From positions 4,111,385-4,175,384 of the forward strand of contig CM067084.1 of NCBI GenBank assembly GCA_034008185.1: a stretch of 64,000 nt of DNA, given 5' to 3'. Made by a program: the position numbers and the translations under genes. This document shows, piece after piece, positions 13,612-28,700 of this stretch. The DNA is from Gorsachius magnificus. Lineage: Eukaryota > Chordata > Aves > Pelecaniformes > Ardeidae. Under the pieces are notes generated by a model that was given only the letters and a program-made list of their open reading frames with translations, did not search any database and was not told the DNA's origin. Numbering within the stretch: the first letter of the stretch is position 1; each line of letters opens with the position of its first letter.

Positions 13612-16600
13612 GAGGAATATTCATCTACATCCCATCTTCACTAGATTAAATCTACAGACTACCACATGTAAATGTTTTGCAAGTTAGAAAGGGCTTTAAT
13701 AACCCTTCTTGTGAAACAGTAGTGATGCTATTGTCAGTCTGCACTGGAAGTGACAAATCCCCTGTACTAGACAGAGCCCACAGGTTTCCAGATTCACCAT
13801 GAAACTTCTCCTTTCATTACACGGCCATCCAAACACCCAGTAGATTGGACAAGTGCCACACTGCAATGCACACAGATGTATATTCTTGCCAGTTAACACT
13901 GTTGTAAAGTTTGCTCAGAACTGTAGTAAAACTACATGGTAGAGATTTGAAGCCAATATCAGAATACAACATAAAGGTCTATACGTGAGAAGAGTTGCTG
14001 GGGATGTTTAGAGATGTTCAGGAGGTTTAATGCAAAAAATAGATTTTCACTGGAAAAATGTTAATTCATTTTAAACAAGCTATTTTATGATAGCATACTA
14101 ATATTTTAAGATTTCTTTTGAAACCTAGAATGAACGGGAATTTATCTGACTGACAGAGGGCATACGTTTTCATTCACACTTATACCTACAGCCTGGGACC
14201 AGAGGCTTCACAGGGTTTTGCCCCTGTGGTAAGGAGCCTTAAAGATCCTAGTCCAAGCACCGTTGCCTGTTTTCAGACACAGTCCCCTTTAAAATCCCCC
14301 ATTAGACAAACAACGGTGATCAACCAACAACACAAGAGTTAAGTTTGCATTTCCTGCACTTACAAAGTTCAGTGACCTAGCAAAGCTTGCAGTATAATTT
14401 TTAAAGCGACATCAACGACTACGATGCAGAGATTTGTCTGGAGCACCCCTCACACTGGCTGTATTTAATGGTGCTAGACACACAGGATTTAGGAGTGCTA
14501 CCACCCACAAATGTTTCCAGCTAAGCAGAAGCAGGACACTCGCCATGCACGGATCTCATTGCTAACACTCAGGAAAGAGCAATGCTTTCCTACTGCTTGC
14601 ACCGCTTGCTCAACTCCATGTAGATGGTTTGATCAACGTAAGCTATAACCACACATTATACATCAGAAGTCACGGGGAGCAGAAGTTTAATTTCATGTGC
14701 ATTTACTACACAGCCTAAAAGCATTTCAGCAACTCCCATCTACAATTCAGAGTTGCAGTTCGCGACATAATCACCGCGTTAATCACCGCACTCACATGCT
14801 GTTTCCCAGATGCCTTAAGGTTTGTGTGATAATTCACAGCTAATTATAATTGGGAGTCAAGTTTTCGAAGGTTATTTCTAATCAACAACTGCAGTGCATC
14901 ATGGGTTGCAAAAGGATTTCTGAGTCACCAGTGTCATGTCCTTACTTGTCACATATCATAAAGACACTATTTCATTCTCTGCTTTGCTCACTTGACCCAA
15001 CTTATTCAAGCACCCTTTGCTTCTGTCCCATCCGTTCTGGCAAAAAAAGGAGTGCTCTTTGCTGATGGCCAGAATTAGGATCTGGTGACAGCTCAAAATT
15101 TCACACTATGAGAATTCCCCCTCTTTCATAACTTAAAACATTTCTGAGGGTTTCATCCCACAGCAGATAGAAGCCAGCCTGTCAGCAAAGTTTCTCTTGC
15201 TATGTGTTTTAAAGACAAGCAACTGCACCACCACGCCTTACTCAAACAGAAGGAGGTGCAAAACGAGTCTTCCACCCTTTTTCACAGCTGTGCCTGGAAG
15301 ATATATGGCAGTGCAATTTTACAGTATTGTGGCAGAACTCAGTGAAGTCTTTAGGCTACAATAAATCCTACCTCTAAGTTAATATCCATATATATATTTG
15401 TGTTATACCTTTGTTGGAACAAAAAGCTGGGATAGGTAAGCATAAGACTGAGGAGTGTTTTGGCTCCCTACATTTCAGGTGTATTGCGTGTAGCACAATA
15501 ATATGAACACAGCAACTTTTTTTCTTTAACTGTTGATCCTTGATTATACCAGAAACATAGCATTGGTTGGTTCAACACGGAATGCAGGTTAGGCTGAAAG
15601 ATATTTCTAGAATCAACAATGTTAAAGCTCTTACTTTAATCTTAGTAGTTACGCGCCACTTTTCTGGGTCCAAACCAGACAGGATTTCAAATCCCTTCCT
15701 ATTTAAAGAAGGTCAAGCTTGTATTTTCCTCTACATATGCTCAAAAAAAGCAGGTCATGCCATACCATACAACAAGTCTTCCGTGATTTACCTGTGAAGA
15801 TGCTGCACTTACGTATTTGCATACTCACTGATCATCAGAAAACACTTTTTCCTTGATATTTTTAATGAAATTGAAAGACACCTCTGGTACTCCATAATAT
15901 GGCGACGATGAGACAGGAAGGTAGTGTTTTGCTGGGAGGGAGAGAGAGATTTTCAGTGACCCATTAGTCAGAGGAAGTATTTGATGCAGGCAAGACAGCA
16001 AGGTGGGACACCATCTGTTCATCACAGTGGTTGTCAGTGATAATGACATTTAGCTGTTCATAAACAGGTCTTCTGTTTGTTGGAAACCCCCTAATCTTTT
16101 GTATCTAAGCAAAGTAAAATACAGCTCATTTTGTTGGGCTGCATGTATTTATGTTTTGTTCAGTGACCAGAACAAATCAATTATTTGTGCAGACACAGCA
16201 ATGTTCATCCTGTTGAAACCAGGCTGTCATATGGCTACAATAAAGTGACTATTGCCAACCTTGTCATAAACACATGCAAGTCATTTCCCACATTCCTTGA
16301 CAGCTTGTCCCGACTCCTCAATGAAGTCTCCATGCAGAAGCACTGTTGTATTCAGCTGCTTGGAATTCACTGCCTTCACTTTCTCCATGATTTATCATCC
16401 ACATTGTTCCTTACTTTCTGGTGCTTGGTCATTTCTATCACTCTATGGCACTTGCTGCTTTTAAGACAGGTGGCAGAAGCCACCTCTCCCCTGACTGCCC
16501 CATCCTTGTCCTTATTTCACATCCTGCTTCTCAACCATGCACACGTGGTTCCTTGGAAGCCACCTGTCTGGTAGGTGTCTTTTTGCTGGGGAGATCACAA

Positions 16601-16800
16601 TATCCTTGCATCTTATTTACTACTTTGCTGTATCAAAAAAATATACATAAATCACCTGACTCAAAAAATGCAAACAATTGACAGAAGGTAAGATCTCCTC
16701 CACCTAAGCCCTGCTTCAGACTAATCTGTCTCTAGTGCAGATATGTGGTTCCACTGGTACAGGCCCACCCGTTTATAATACAGCAACCACCTTTTATACT

Positions 16801-16846
16801 TATAGAATCATAGATCAGGTCCTAGCAATCATTCCATTCAACTTAA
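16801..16846 (-). mobile_element. Possible CR1 LINE tail remnant
   Basis: The segment tatagaatcatagatcagg resembles an antisense CR1 tail, but the following bases are too diverged to confirm it. Confidence 0.35.
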
Positions 16847-18063
16847 GCTTCTGACAAAAGGAAGCAACACAGAGGTGGGATGCAGGCAGTTAGTTCCCAA
16901 ATGTGAACTAGGCTGGAGAGGAAGCCAGGGAAATGCTCTTGAGCCTTATTTTTAGCAAAGGAAAAAGGAGACAGATTTAACACAGAAAGAAGGTACTGAA
17001 GCAGAAAGAGAACCCTATTCCTAAATCTCCTTGTGAGTTTTTTTACCACTAGATGGTGCTTTCAAAAAGAATCAAACAAAAGTCAAAATACCAGCCAAGG
17101 TTAACATGCCAGTATGGAGAAAAGAAGTACACAACAAATCAAACTAGAAGCATATCCCATACAGCATTAAGCTACTGATCCTAAATTTCTTCTATGACTG
17201 GGCCACATTGTGGTTCTGTGATGGAGAAAGGAAGCCGTAACACACACCATCATCATTGCAACAGGGACATGACCCCGACCAATGTATTCATAAGTATTCC
17301 TAGCTCTTAATTGCTTCCAACAAACAATATTGGGGCATGGAGAGAAGAAAATAAACTAGTGCAGCCTCTGGGCAAGCAGATGTCTGATTCCAAGACCGTA
17401 GATGTATTACGCCAACAGTGACCTAAAGCCATCTCAGCTACCACCTGTCATATTCCCTCCAAGAATAACACGGGATCACTGGGCTCAGCAATCTGAGAAA
17501 AGAGGAAAGAAGTTGGTGTTTGTCCTTCTGAACGGGCACAAATGGTTGTTTCCATCATTTAGAACCTCAAGCAAACGGTGTGAAAAGCTTGGCAGTCGCC
17601 CTTTGAATGATGTTGCATTTGGTTTTAAAAAACATCTAACATTGCTGCACAGACATACAACTCATCCGGTTGGAAGCCGCAAGTTGTATTGCTTTGCCTC
17701 GTGCTTTAATCAGGTAATGAATAGAACATGGCACAGAAAAAAATATACATTTTAATGTCAGCCTTTGCACTGCCTTATTGTTTGTTTAAGCCTGTCCAAC
17801 TGAGACTCCTTGCACTATATGCCCTGGTTGCATTCCATTTGAAACAAAGGCATATTTCAGGAAAGTACCCTTCACAAAGAGGTATTGATGAACCAGAAAT
17901 CAGAGTCTGGACAAATGACCATTTTTTCTATAAACACAGCTCTGTTGTTTCAGCTTTTCTTCTCCCAGGGAATAAATATTTCATTATTCAAAGCAGCAGC
18001 TGAAAAGCAAACGACTCCTCCCACTTCTACCAATAATCTTCCCCCACTGCTCTAGAGAAATGC

Positions 18064-18085
18064 AACGCTATGGTAACGCTATGGT
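18064..18085. repeat. Perfect 11-base tandem duplication
   Basis: aacgctatggt occurs twice with no gap and no mismatch. It is probably a small slippage duplication. Confidence 0.8.
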
Positions 18086-18689
18086 TTCCATGACTCCTCT
18101 CTTGCAATATTTGTATTAATTTTTTTTTTTACTCTTATCTTGTCCACAAAAATTACTGTGGAGTTAAAAAAAAAAAGTAGTTTCCTCTGTAACTTAGATC
18201 CATGAAAGCCCCAGCCTGTTAAGATGTATACAGTGACTTCTGTGGCCATTTGCTCTTTGCATTTGCACCATTTATACTTTGCTTTTGGTCATGCCCTGCT
18301 GCTACCAATGCCTTCATTTTCACCAATCCTGTCTCTATTTTTATTCCATCCCTCGAACTGCCTCCTCTGCACTGAGCTCCTTCAGGAGCGCTTTCTCAGT
18401 TATTTCACAGATATGAAATAAATCAAAGGGAAGGACCATGTCTGTCTTCCCTCCAGCCTTTGCAGATTTCAAGATCTGATCTGAGTCAAGAACACAGGAT
18501 TTAAATGCAGTCTCCAAACACTCTCCTTCTGGGAATCGCTGTTTCTATTCCACATAAACCCATCCGCACTCAGATTTACAAAATAGGCCCAAGATTTGAG
18601 TAGGTGGGGAGGGATGTTTGCACGCTATCGCCCAAAATCCACACTCAGGCAAAGATGGAAAGAATGCAGATGAATAGCTTCTCTAACAT

Positions 18690-19020
18690 CCTGTATCTCA
18701 AGAGGAGGCTGAGGGGGGATCTTACTGCTGTCCTCGGCTATCTAACGGGATGGCATAGAGAAGGAGCCAGGCTCTTTTTGGAAGTGCACAGCAATCGTAT
18801 GAAAGGCAATGGACACCAAGATACCTGGAAAAAAACCTGGTACCATGAGGGTGGTCAAACACTGGAAAAGATTGCCCAGGTAGGCTGTGGATTCTCCATC
18901 CTTGGACATGTTCAAAAGTCAAGTGGTCAGGCCTTAAGAACCCCAAACTAGTATGATCTGCTCTGGCCAGGGGTTGGATTAGGTAACCTCCAGACATACC
19001 TTCCCACTTAAACAATTCCC
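18690..19020 (+). mobile_element. CR1 LINE fragment
   Basis: The sense CR1 3' portion is recognised from caagaggaggctgagg, the ctggaaaagattgcccagg block, ggattctccatccttgg and the near-terminal ggttggattaggtaacctcc. It is diverged from typical young copies and its tail is degraded. The 115-codon open frame at 18604-18951 overlaps it and is not a gene. Confidence 0.82.
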
Positions 19021-19718
19021 ATGCTCAAGGTTCTCCTTGTTACCGGCTATAGCTACTCTGGATACACAGATTTCCCAGAAGCTCACTCCAAAACTTCTAC
19101 AGGGGCAACATTAAGCAGCAGACCCCTCTCCTGCAGAAGGAAGATTCATTAAGGCTTCCCAATATTAAAATCTAGATGTGAAACATTTCTGCAGTGCATT
19201 TTGGTACACTTCTCCATTCACAGCACACACAACCAAAAATCTCAGCTGACAGTCACGCATGGGGTAGAAAAAACCCCTCACACCTCTCACCACAGAAAAA
19301 GGAAAAGTTACATTAACTGCAAACCGATCAAGATTTGCTCTGCCTTACCAATTAAAGAACCAACCTTCCAAAGCTGCTGGTAGAACTACAGCACAGAAAG
19401 AGAGATTATTCCTTAAATGAGAGATTTTCTTCCCTAAACACAGACTTTTGAGTGGCTGGTGCTCAGTCATTCCTACTAGATTAATAATGGGACAAACAAA
19501 AGTGTAGCAGGTCACCGTTCCAAGCATCATAATCCTCCTGCATATATTTAATACAGTTGTGGAATGAAACAGAGAAGATTCAGTTTCCCTTAGCAAAACA
19601 TGCAATATATTATCCAAGGTTCCTAAGAGGGCTTAATATAAGCATGCACAGTGAAAGACACTTCATAGCTTCAATTAAATCACTGCAGGTTCAGTAAAGG
19701 ACAAGGCCCTACCAAAGG

Positions 19719-19761
19719 ATCATAGAATCATTTAGGTTGTAAAAGACCTTTAGGGTCAAGA
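19719..19761 (-). mobile_element. CR1 LINE 3' tail remnant
   Basis: The antisense tail atcatagaatcatttaggtt is followed by gtaaaagacctttagggtca. About 40 bases remain. Confidence 0.75.
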
Positions 19762-21799
19762 AGAGCATTCATATGAGAAGGAAAACATGGCAAACATTCT
19801 GTGACAGCATCAACACAGGACTGTAGAGGAGCAAGAAGATTTCTGTCCTGAGAAATGGCATGCCTGCTCTCCTCTCCATCACAGGTTAGGACCAACACAT
19901 CTGTCAGCATCCTCAGTCATTCCTGTCCAATTCTGGTTTCCCTGGTAGTTCATAAGCACAGATGGGGTTACAGAATAGATTGTTTCTAAGCAGAGATGTT
20001 AGCATTGGGTAGAAAAGAAATTCTTCTCTTCTTCCCCATTTCATTTCAAACAAAACAAAAAACCAGAACTCAGATTCTAGATCTTAAAGGACTTCAGATT
20101 TAAAACGCAAGTCCTCACTGCATTCAGCTGAATACATTTAGTTCATCTTATTCTTTAACAAAGTGTACACTCACAGCTCCTTTAGCAGAAAAACAAAGAT
20201 ATAAACTGCATTGCTCTAGCAGCCTTACCCAAAAGAAAACCAAGGCACCTCAGACACAGCATTTGCTATTACAATGTTTAAAGTTACAGGAAAGCAACTG
20301 CAGTTTCAAGAAAACCTCAAGTATTAATCAGTGTAGGAGATTTAGTCATGCTTATTAAAATGAATTATTATTAATGAAATTCTCCATAGGTCAGAGGTAC
20401 GAGCGGAGTAGTTCCATATCCAGACAACTACTAAGAATGTATTAATGGAAAGACAACACAAAGAAAATAAACTGGGAGGATCAATACAAGATGAATTTCC
20501 TTTCCAGGGGGAAAAAGATAAAAAAAGATAAACAATACCTGGAAAATAAAAGCAGACAAAATACTTATTTGAAAAGGAGGTAGAACACATTTCAATAACA
20601 CAAAACATACATAATTTTCTGCAATTGTTTAAAACCAACAGTCTATAGTTAGTTTAAATAGAGTATCAGCATCAGCAATACATTCTACTTGGTTAAAAAC
20701 CATTTCCTTGTCCTATTTAATCCTCTTATTTTAATACAGCCTTTTGACATGACTGTTCAGAATTACATCAAAACAATTAAATGTGTGAGATAAGCGCAGA
20801 GGTCAGTGCATGGGATATTCATAAAAAAACAGGGAAAAAAATACACATGATTACTCAAATGAGACCTTTGGCCTGAAAGAAAAAGTGCCAAGTATGCCAT
20901 CAGGGGGAAAAAAAGTCCAACAGATTGCCAGTATCTATAGGTATGTTAGGTATATAATTATAAGTTTTCAATTCTCTGTAGCTTGTCAGAATTCTAATTT
21001 GCTAAGACAGGTCTTTTCTCTAGTGGATTCTTGATCTTCTTAGAAGTTTCTTTCCCATCCTCCTCCTTGTATTTGGTTCAGCTCCTAAATATAAGGGAAG
21101 GTGGCTACACTGAAAAACTAAATTAATCAGAGCAGTCTGGAGAAAAAAGCACTTTCAGTTTGCTCTCTGCTCCAAAGCATATCCCCTGCCTTAAAAGAAT
21201 CATTCCATACATTCAGGCCTACAAGCTTTCTGGTTGCTTTAAACCCAGGGACAGCATAAAATAGGTGGAAGAAGAACAGGGAGAAACCAAACATTTTGGG
21301 AAACAGTACTAGATACACCCTTAAAAACAGATAAAGCAGTCCAGAATTAATATTTTATTAGTTACATGCTGTATTTGTAAGGAACTGGAAAGCCACTTGT
21401 ACAGAAGGGGCAATGTAAAATTACACAGCAGGATAGTTATGAAAACATAAGACAGCCTTAGCTGTGAACAGCTGTGGTCTCTTAAGACAGCTTTTGAGGG
21501 TGGAATTGGAGAATGTGGATGCATTTCTTAGGTGGGAGTGGAAGAAGTGACACCTGCTACAATGACTGGAGCATGTAGATGTGATGAAGAAAGAGGGGCT
21601 GATATCTGGTGCAAGGTGAAAGAAGGCTTCTCAGAAGAGAGTTTGGCAGAATGCTTTTATTACCCCAGGGCTGCTTAAAAGCAAGGAAGATGGCAAATAG
21701 TTCTTAAGACATACAGGAACACACAGAGATGAAATAGGGACAAGGGAATTCTGTCAAGATGCCCACTACTGTGGAAACTGAAGAATAAAAAGGAAGAGC

Positions 21800-21984
21800 T
21801 TTCTGAAAAGACACTGGAACAGGTTGCCCAGAGAGGTGGTGGAGGCCCCATCCCTGGGAACATTCCAGGCCAGGTTGGACAGGGCTGTGAGCAACCTGAT
21901 CTGGTTAAAGGTGCTCCTGCAGAGGGGTTGGACTGGGTGACCTCTAGGTGTCCCTTCCAACCCAAAACATCCTATGATACTATG
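21800..21984 (+). mobile_element. CR1 LINE fragment (3' end)
   Basis: It contains caggttgcccagagaggtgg, catccctgggaacattccag, gttggactgggtgacctc and a tail of ctatgatactatga. It is close to the intact CR1 consensus and is of the same type as the copy at 31031. It is strongly 5'-truncated. Confidence 0.92.
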
Positions 21985-22639
21985 ACCTTTTCTAGGTAAA
22001 ACACTAAAGTGTCCTCCAATTTTTAAAGTGGTAGTGATTTCAGTATGACATTCTAAGAGTTCATCATAAATTTTGCAGAACGAAGCACACAAATACACAC
22101 AGGAGGAATTTGTATTATCTGGCACAAGGATGTTGTGGTGGCTACCCAAACATCAGAAAACAACTTCTTGGTATGTGTTAGGTACACAGAGGGATTTAGG
22201 CTTGCTTCCCATCACACCCACTGCAAGAGTTACCAGGATTAACAGGCATTGCTAGTGAAAGCCCACCGCCGTCGCAAGGAGCCGAGTAGAAGAAGCTACT
22301 GTTTGAGCAAAGTCCTGCAGAATTACCACTCACAGCACTTGGACCACCATATCCCCTTCATGCTCTGTGGACCTGCATCAGCAGCCGCACTTGATTACTT
22401 CAGCAGTTTTGATTAATCATGCTGTTGGATTATTTTGTTTCATTTTGTTTGCTGGAAACCACTGTCCCCTACCTCTCCAAGCTTTGTATATAAAGAAGAC
22501 AGTGTATTTATATTAAATTGTCACCTGGCACAGGAGCTTGAACTCAGGATCTTTGCCCTGTACCCTTTGCAAATGTCCTAAAAAGAAGGCTGAAGAGTAC
22601 TGTTCTGATTTTTTTTTGCTCTCTCAGGTCATATAAGTC

Positions 22640-22765
22640 TCTAAATCAGCAATTTAGGATTGAAAGGGACCTCCTGGGTTGAGACTATCATCCTACTATT
22701 GAAGCAACTCAGTCCTACAGTGTCTTTCATAGGATTATCAACCTCATCTTAAAAACAAAGCACTT
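22640..22765 (-). mobile_element. Possible degraded CR1 fragment
   Basis: taggattgaaagggacctcc resembles the antisense CR1 ttggaagggacctc segment. The rest is too diverged to be certain. Confidence 0.3.
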
Positions 22766-25700
22766 TTATGACAAATGGAAAAGGTACAAAAGGTTACAGT
22801 CACTATTAGTTTACCAAGTAGAGCCTGTAAGCATGCATCTAGAGCACCATCCTAGGAGACAGAAGACACATTCAACATCAAAGGAAGGACATGAATTCTT
22901 TTTTGCACATTCTGCCACTACTTAGCAAGCTTTTTCAGACTACTGCTCAGTGTCATATTTGACTACAAAGACATAACACCAAGCCCAGTGTGGCCTATTC
23001 ACCTTGTCTTACCTCTGCCAACAGGGGAAAAAAGAAGGAAAAAAGAAAACTACCCACCTGCATGAGAAATACAGAACTCCATTTAAAGGAGATGAATAGC
23101 TATTTGTTTTGTTACACCTTTCCCACTCTACAATTAAGGCTATGAATACTCCCTTAACAGCCATTTATAAACCAGAAAACCGAATGGGCACATACACACA
23201 CCACGCCCCTGTCATTTATCCCAGTATCGAACCAGCAGCTACAGCTCCATCCGGTTAACTACTTCCTTGAGTCCCCGCCGAGGTTCCGCATGTTAGCTCT
23301 ATTCATTACTCTTGCCTTTCAGATGAGGTAAGGAGAACAAACAAGATGCACAGAGCCCTTTGGGTTTGGTGGTTTTTTTAGTAGGTGTGGTAAAGACTGT
23401 GGTCTTATTAATGAGAAATGTTGCAAGAACCAGGTACAATAAAATACTGCTGGAGTAACACGCTTGTTCTGTTGCCCTTTGCCTTTTCCTTCCAAACTGC
23501 AACACATTTTAGTAGAACACCCAAGCACTATTAATTTTCTTGTGTATGGTCATACACTGCTAACCTTTGCTGCTTATACAGGAAAGATTACATAAACCCC
23601 AGCTTACCATCATATACAATTTAAGTTTCAGCTGTACCTGCAAGCCTAATCAGTATTCCCCTAAAGTCACCTAGCAAGGAAATATAAAACCAAAGTGCAT
23701 TCAGGCACCTTGTCGGATTGATTTACTCTCTCTGCAGTCCGATTTTCAACTCAGTACTTGTTACGATATGTAGATAACACGCACCAGAAGAACGCCAGTT
23801 GGTTCCAAAAAAGCAACTTGCATTGCTAAGGTATAAAATTAGTACTAGCTCTAAGCTTGGCTAAATATTTAAAAGGTCTTTCTTTTTTTCTTTCTAAAAA
23901 GAGACTTTACTGCAGCAGCATTTTATAATTTCTTCTTCATGTCTAACAAACTCCTCAGATTAAGCAAGCTCCACCGGGTAATAGACCTTGAATACCTTTT
24001 GCTGCTTTAAAAAGATAAAAGACTATCACCAATATCTGTTATATGTTGTCTTCCTCAAGCTTAAAGAGACAAAATTGAAGCCCTTATCTTAAGAGGGATA
24101 AGGATGGCTATAAACAGCATTATTTGCACACAGTTTAGAAACCTGCAAAAAGCCAAGTTACATTTTTAAGTTAAAAAAATATAAATACAACTGAAACCAC
24201 AATCTTTTAATCAGGTGAAATCCACACAGATAGTTTGGGAGTTTATACAAATCAGCTTGCTCACAGGTGTAACAACCATGCAGCATTTGAACCCTCATCT
24301 GAATGATACCAAAGGCTTTTCAATTTTCAGCTCTAATTTCGACTCCTAAAGAATTAAAGAAAACATCGTAACTGAAGAGAGAGGTTTAATGGGTAGAAAC
24401 AATAATAATAAACCAACCCTCATGCATGATATTTCATGTGCAGATTTTCATATACTTAACAACTTTTCTTCTAGAATTGAGTTCAAAACAAACTAATTAA
24501 AACATGAACGCAAACATCCACCTTGCTATTTCTACATATTTTTTTTTAAAAGCACGACAGGGAAGTGCTTATTTCACAACTCAAGAAGTGATGGGGTGCA
24601 CACCGTCAGGAGAGCAGTATTCTAACAGGAGAAGGGTGCAGGGAGTTGCACAGGTTTTGGACTGACTGCAGTGATTCATAACTAAGCATAGAACAAACCA
24701 ACGAACAAAAAGTCACCAGAATAGGCAACATAAACAAAAACCTACTCAATAAACAAACACCTGCACCACACCTAGCACTGCTTGCCTGCTTATTGTTACA
24801 TTTTAGCTTAACACCTATACTGCATTAAGATTTTAAAGTGCTCGGACATAAACACAGCTTAACTTTCCAGAGCTAAGTTTTGTAAAAACACACACACACC
24901 TGCATTTATTAACAGGGACAAAAGGAGCCTTTAGCTCTTTCAACTACAACAAATACTCTAAGCAGAACTCTGTTTAAATCAGCACAAAGTTAACAAGAAA
25001 AGAACTCAATGCCCAAGTTCATGCGCTCTCTAGTTAAGAATTGTCAACACAAAAAATACCATATGGGCAAAGGAAGCCCCTCCAGGCCGCTATCCCATTT
25101 TTGATAATGAAAAAGAAAATACCCTTGGGAGAGAATGCAGCCATGTTCCCCTGTTACTCCCCCAGGACACACAGTTATTTTATTTGGACAGTTGCAGGAT
25201 AACCCCCCTACCTTTAACAGCTGCTTATAGACTTGTTGCCCATGAAGCCACTTGCTCCCTTTCCAAACCTGCCGAAACAGCCAGCCTCCATAACCTCCCA
25301 AGGTATTGAAAAAACAAAATGAAGGTCAGGAGCTTTCTGAGAAGTGCCTCCTTTTATCTGTTTTGCTAGTTGCTGCAGTTAGCGTCACCTGGTTCTTAGA
25401 GTACAGGCCCTAACGAAGAACAGCTCTGTGTCTATCGTCTCCACTCCCTTCACCGTTTTACGAATGGGGACGATTCCCTCCCTCAGGTGTTTCCTTTCCA
25501 TGCAGAATGAGTTCCAGCTTCTTTAGTCCCTGCTCACAAGGCAGCTGCCTGAGCCCCTTAAACGCTTTAGGTGCCTTTCCCTAACCACCCTTGTGTCCTT
25601 TGTAACAAGGCACAGTGAAGTGGCATTCATGGTTTTAACGCTTTTCTACAGGAAAGCCTTCCGAGCCTGCGGTCAACCAACACTCAGGACAAAAACCTCC

Positions 25701-28700
25701 TCAGAAAGTTCTGGTACTGCCAGACAAGGAATAGTAAGAGATGCGATCTGACTGAAGTTTGCTTATAAATGATTCCTTCTTCCTTTGTTAAAATGTCTGC
25801 CCGAGGAAGTGGATGGTTATGCTTTGTAAAACACACAGGCTGTCCTGAGAGAGCAATTGCGGATGCAGCACAGGTTTCTCCTCTCAGTGACTGAGATGCC
25901 CCGCGTCCTGCTGCTACCCAGACGTACGTCGGTTAACCAGAAATTACCACTTTGCGCTTACAAGATCCACAAAGCACAGCGTGATCACACAGTGGTTATT
26001 TTCTGTTGGGAATATACAATTATGGGAGCCACCCATATAGGTAGAGTAAATGCCACTTGTGTGTTACTGTCAATTATGTGAGATAATGAGGCCAACGGTT
26101 GCCTGCAGCGAGGGCAGGCTCTTCTGGACACCTTTACTGCGTTTACGGGGACCTGTGGACAAGGTTGCGAGCAAATCTGGAAGAGATGGGTGTCTGGTAA
26201 CACGGCAGTTAAATTAGGTAATGTACATTTCAGATGATGAGTTCCATCCGGCAAATTGGCAAGGCAATAGAACAAACCCCCTTATTTAAATAAATTAGTG
26301 TGGCTGCTTATGATCTCATAGCAATTAACAAGCAAAATTAGCTAAAAGCTATCTTAGATGATTTACAAGGGAGGTTGTACTTCTTTGCTCTGTAGAAACA
26401 CTTGAACTATGTGCACGTATAGCCAAAACAATCAAGGCAGTAGGACAAAAAGGAAGATCGGTACGTGGATCATCACGATCCAGAAACCTAGCGGGGAAAT
26501 TCCTCCCTCTTTTGCCAGCAGACCAGTGCAAATCAGGAGAAGAGCACAAGGGAGGTAGTCTTCAACTTAACTTACGTACACTGTCCAGCCCAACCCGCCA
26601 GGTCTGAAGAAACACAAATCTGGAATTAACAGTGTAATATTTCTGTATTCTTATGAGTACGGTAAAAACTCCGCTGGGAAGAAAAAGCAAATAGAAACCG
26701 TGTCCTCCAGCTGCCGCCCTCCCACCTTCACCCAACAGAATCGAGTTCTAAATCCCTCAGAGAAACGTTTCGTGTCAAGATGCGTTTCTTGTTCCTCGGT
26801 TAGTAAAAATAACTTTGATGACATTGGCGCCCGACTTAAAAGCAAATAAATAAAGTTCTCTCTTGAAAAACAGTACAGAGGTGTCCCTTTGGCCAACAAC
26901 AGGAGGTCACTCAAAACCACTTCTGAAGTGTTTATTAGCCCTGTAAAACTTTAATAGAAATTAAAAATGCTTCATTTTTAAAGCATTGTGCGACTTGTCA
27001 TTATTTTCTTTGACACCAATTTCCCTATTGCAATTTGGAATTCCAAGATTCCAAAATTTTTGCAACACAGAATTTCTGCATTGCTTTCTGGAATCTGCTG
27101 GAGAACGAAAATTCCAGGTGTTCAGTATTAGGCTGTATACCTTGTATACCTTAGATTTAGAATAATAGCTTAATTAATAATTAATACCTTATCCTCACTG
27201 TCTCCACAGCTGGGTTGCTGTAAGTATGCAGCAAGTAACAAATACAACAAATAGATAAGAGAAAAACCCCAACCTGCTTTGCATTATGCACGCCTCTTAT
27301 GCTGAAAACCATCTTCAGTTCACTTGCATCTCTGTAATGATAAAAGAAGCATACAAACATCACTATATCATTTATCCAAATAACAGGCAATAAAAGATCA
27401 GAGCTGTCACATACAAGGCGTCGATATTCCAGAGTAAAATACTACTTTGGGTACCGTATATTTCAGTCCTTCCCTCAAATGAAAAAAGATCATCTTTGCA
27501 AGGAATACAAAATTGTTAAATACAAAATTAGACGCATATCTGGAGTTTGAAATAAAACCAACTTTGCAGTCGTAACAGGCAAAGACAGGACAATGCCATG
27601 TACTTTGAGTTCAAATGTTTGCACCAAAGCAAAATTACTACATCATGTTACAAGGCATGTACACGGTTACAAGAAAATCCTTAGCTCTGAACACAGTAAT
27701 TTTCAATAAAATGTTTTACCTGACCGATGGCGCTCTGCTGAAGATCAGAAACCGGGAAGGTAAAATCAAGCAACCCTCAACTTGCTGACAGGAGAGGTAG
27801 AAGGTATGGGGATGAACAAAAAAGCTCCTAGAAGTAATGTTCTCTCCTGAGTTAGTATCGAATTGTATACAGTAATTAAATTCAAAATACTACCATCACC
27901 GTGACACATTTTCAATACAACATTCCATGGAGACACTTAATTTTTTACCAAGGTCTGATAAGTCATTTTTATAAAAATTCCCCAGATAATTGCACCAATG
28001 GCTACTTCTTGGCATTGGTACTTCCGCAGCAAGAACAGCTTTATGAAAGCTGCTCCCCCAGACCCAGAAAGAATACTCATAAACATGCAGGGGATACCAC
28101 CGTATCTCAGGGAAGGCTGAACAAAATTTACACTTGGCTCAAATGCAGACTGAAGCCCACTGTTAACCTAAGATGGTCCTGCTCTGTTTGGATTTAACAA
28201 AATCAGTTACCACTGGAGTAAGAAGGTAGTTTAGATACTCAGAGGAGCTGCCTTGATTCGTTGCCTTTAATTGGCATCGCGGTTTGACATTTATTTTGCC
28301 TGGAACTAACTAAAGCTTCCAGCACAAGCGTGGTTCTGTATGCTTGATTCTGGGACATTTACCTTCAGAACCTCATTTTTAGAAGCTCAATACTTACCCC
28401 AAAGCCAAAGGCTACTATTAGCTTGGAGGATTTGAGAATCACCTGCTAAAGCCTAACACCTAGTTTAATCTGAGCTGGATGTCAAACGAGGCATGAGATT
28501 GGAGAAACTTTAATGATTTGCTTTATATGTGCGAAACAGAAGAGCTTTTAAAAGGCTCTAAGATGAATATCGTGAGAAGTTCTATGCCCCAAAGAAATTG
28601 GATTAATCTGAAAGAAAGTGTAGTTTAATTTTCTTTTGGAAGCCGTCTTTACTAGAAAGGAGATCAATTTAAAGCTTATGTTCAGTATCACACATTTCAT

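Larger units (their letters stand above)
7993..18689. other. Non-coding upstream DNA, middle part
   Basis: Apart from the CR1 fragments at 8524, 13551 and possibly 16801, and a two-copy 11-base tandem at 18064, this AT-rich stretch holds only short unrecognised open frames, the longest 129 codons at 16185-16574. No exon, RNA gene or regulatory motif could be supported. Confidence 0.6.
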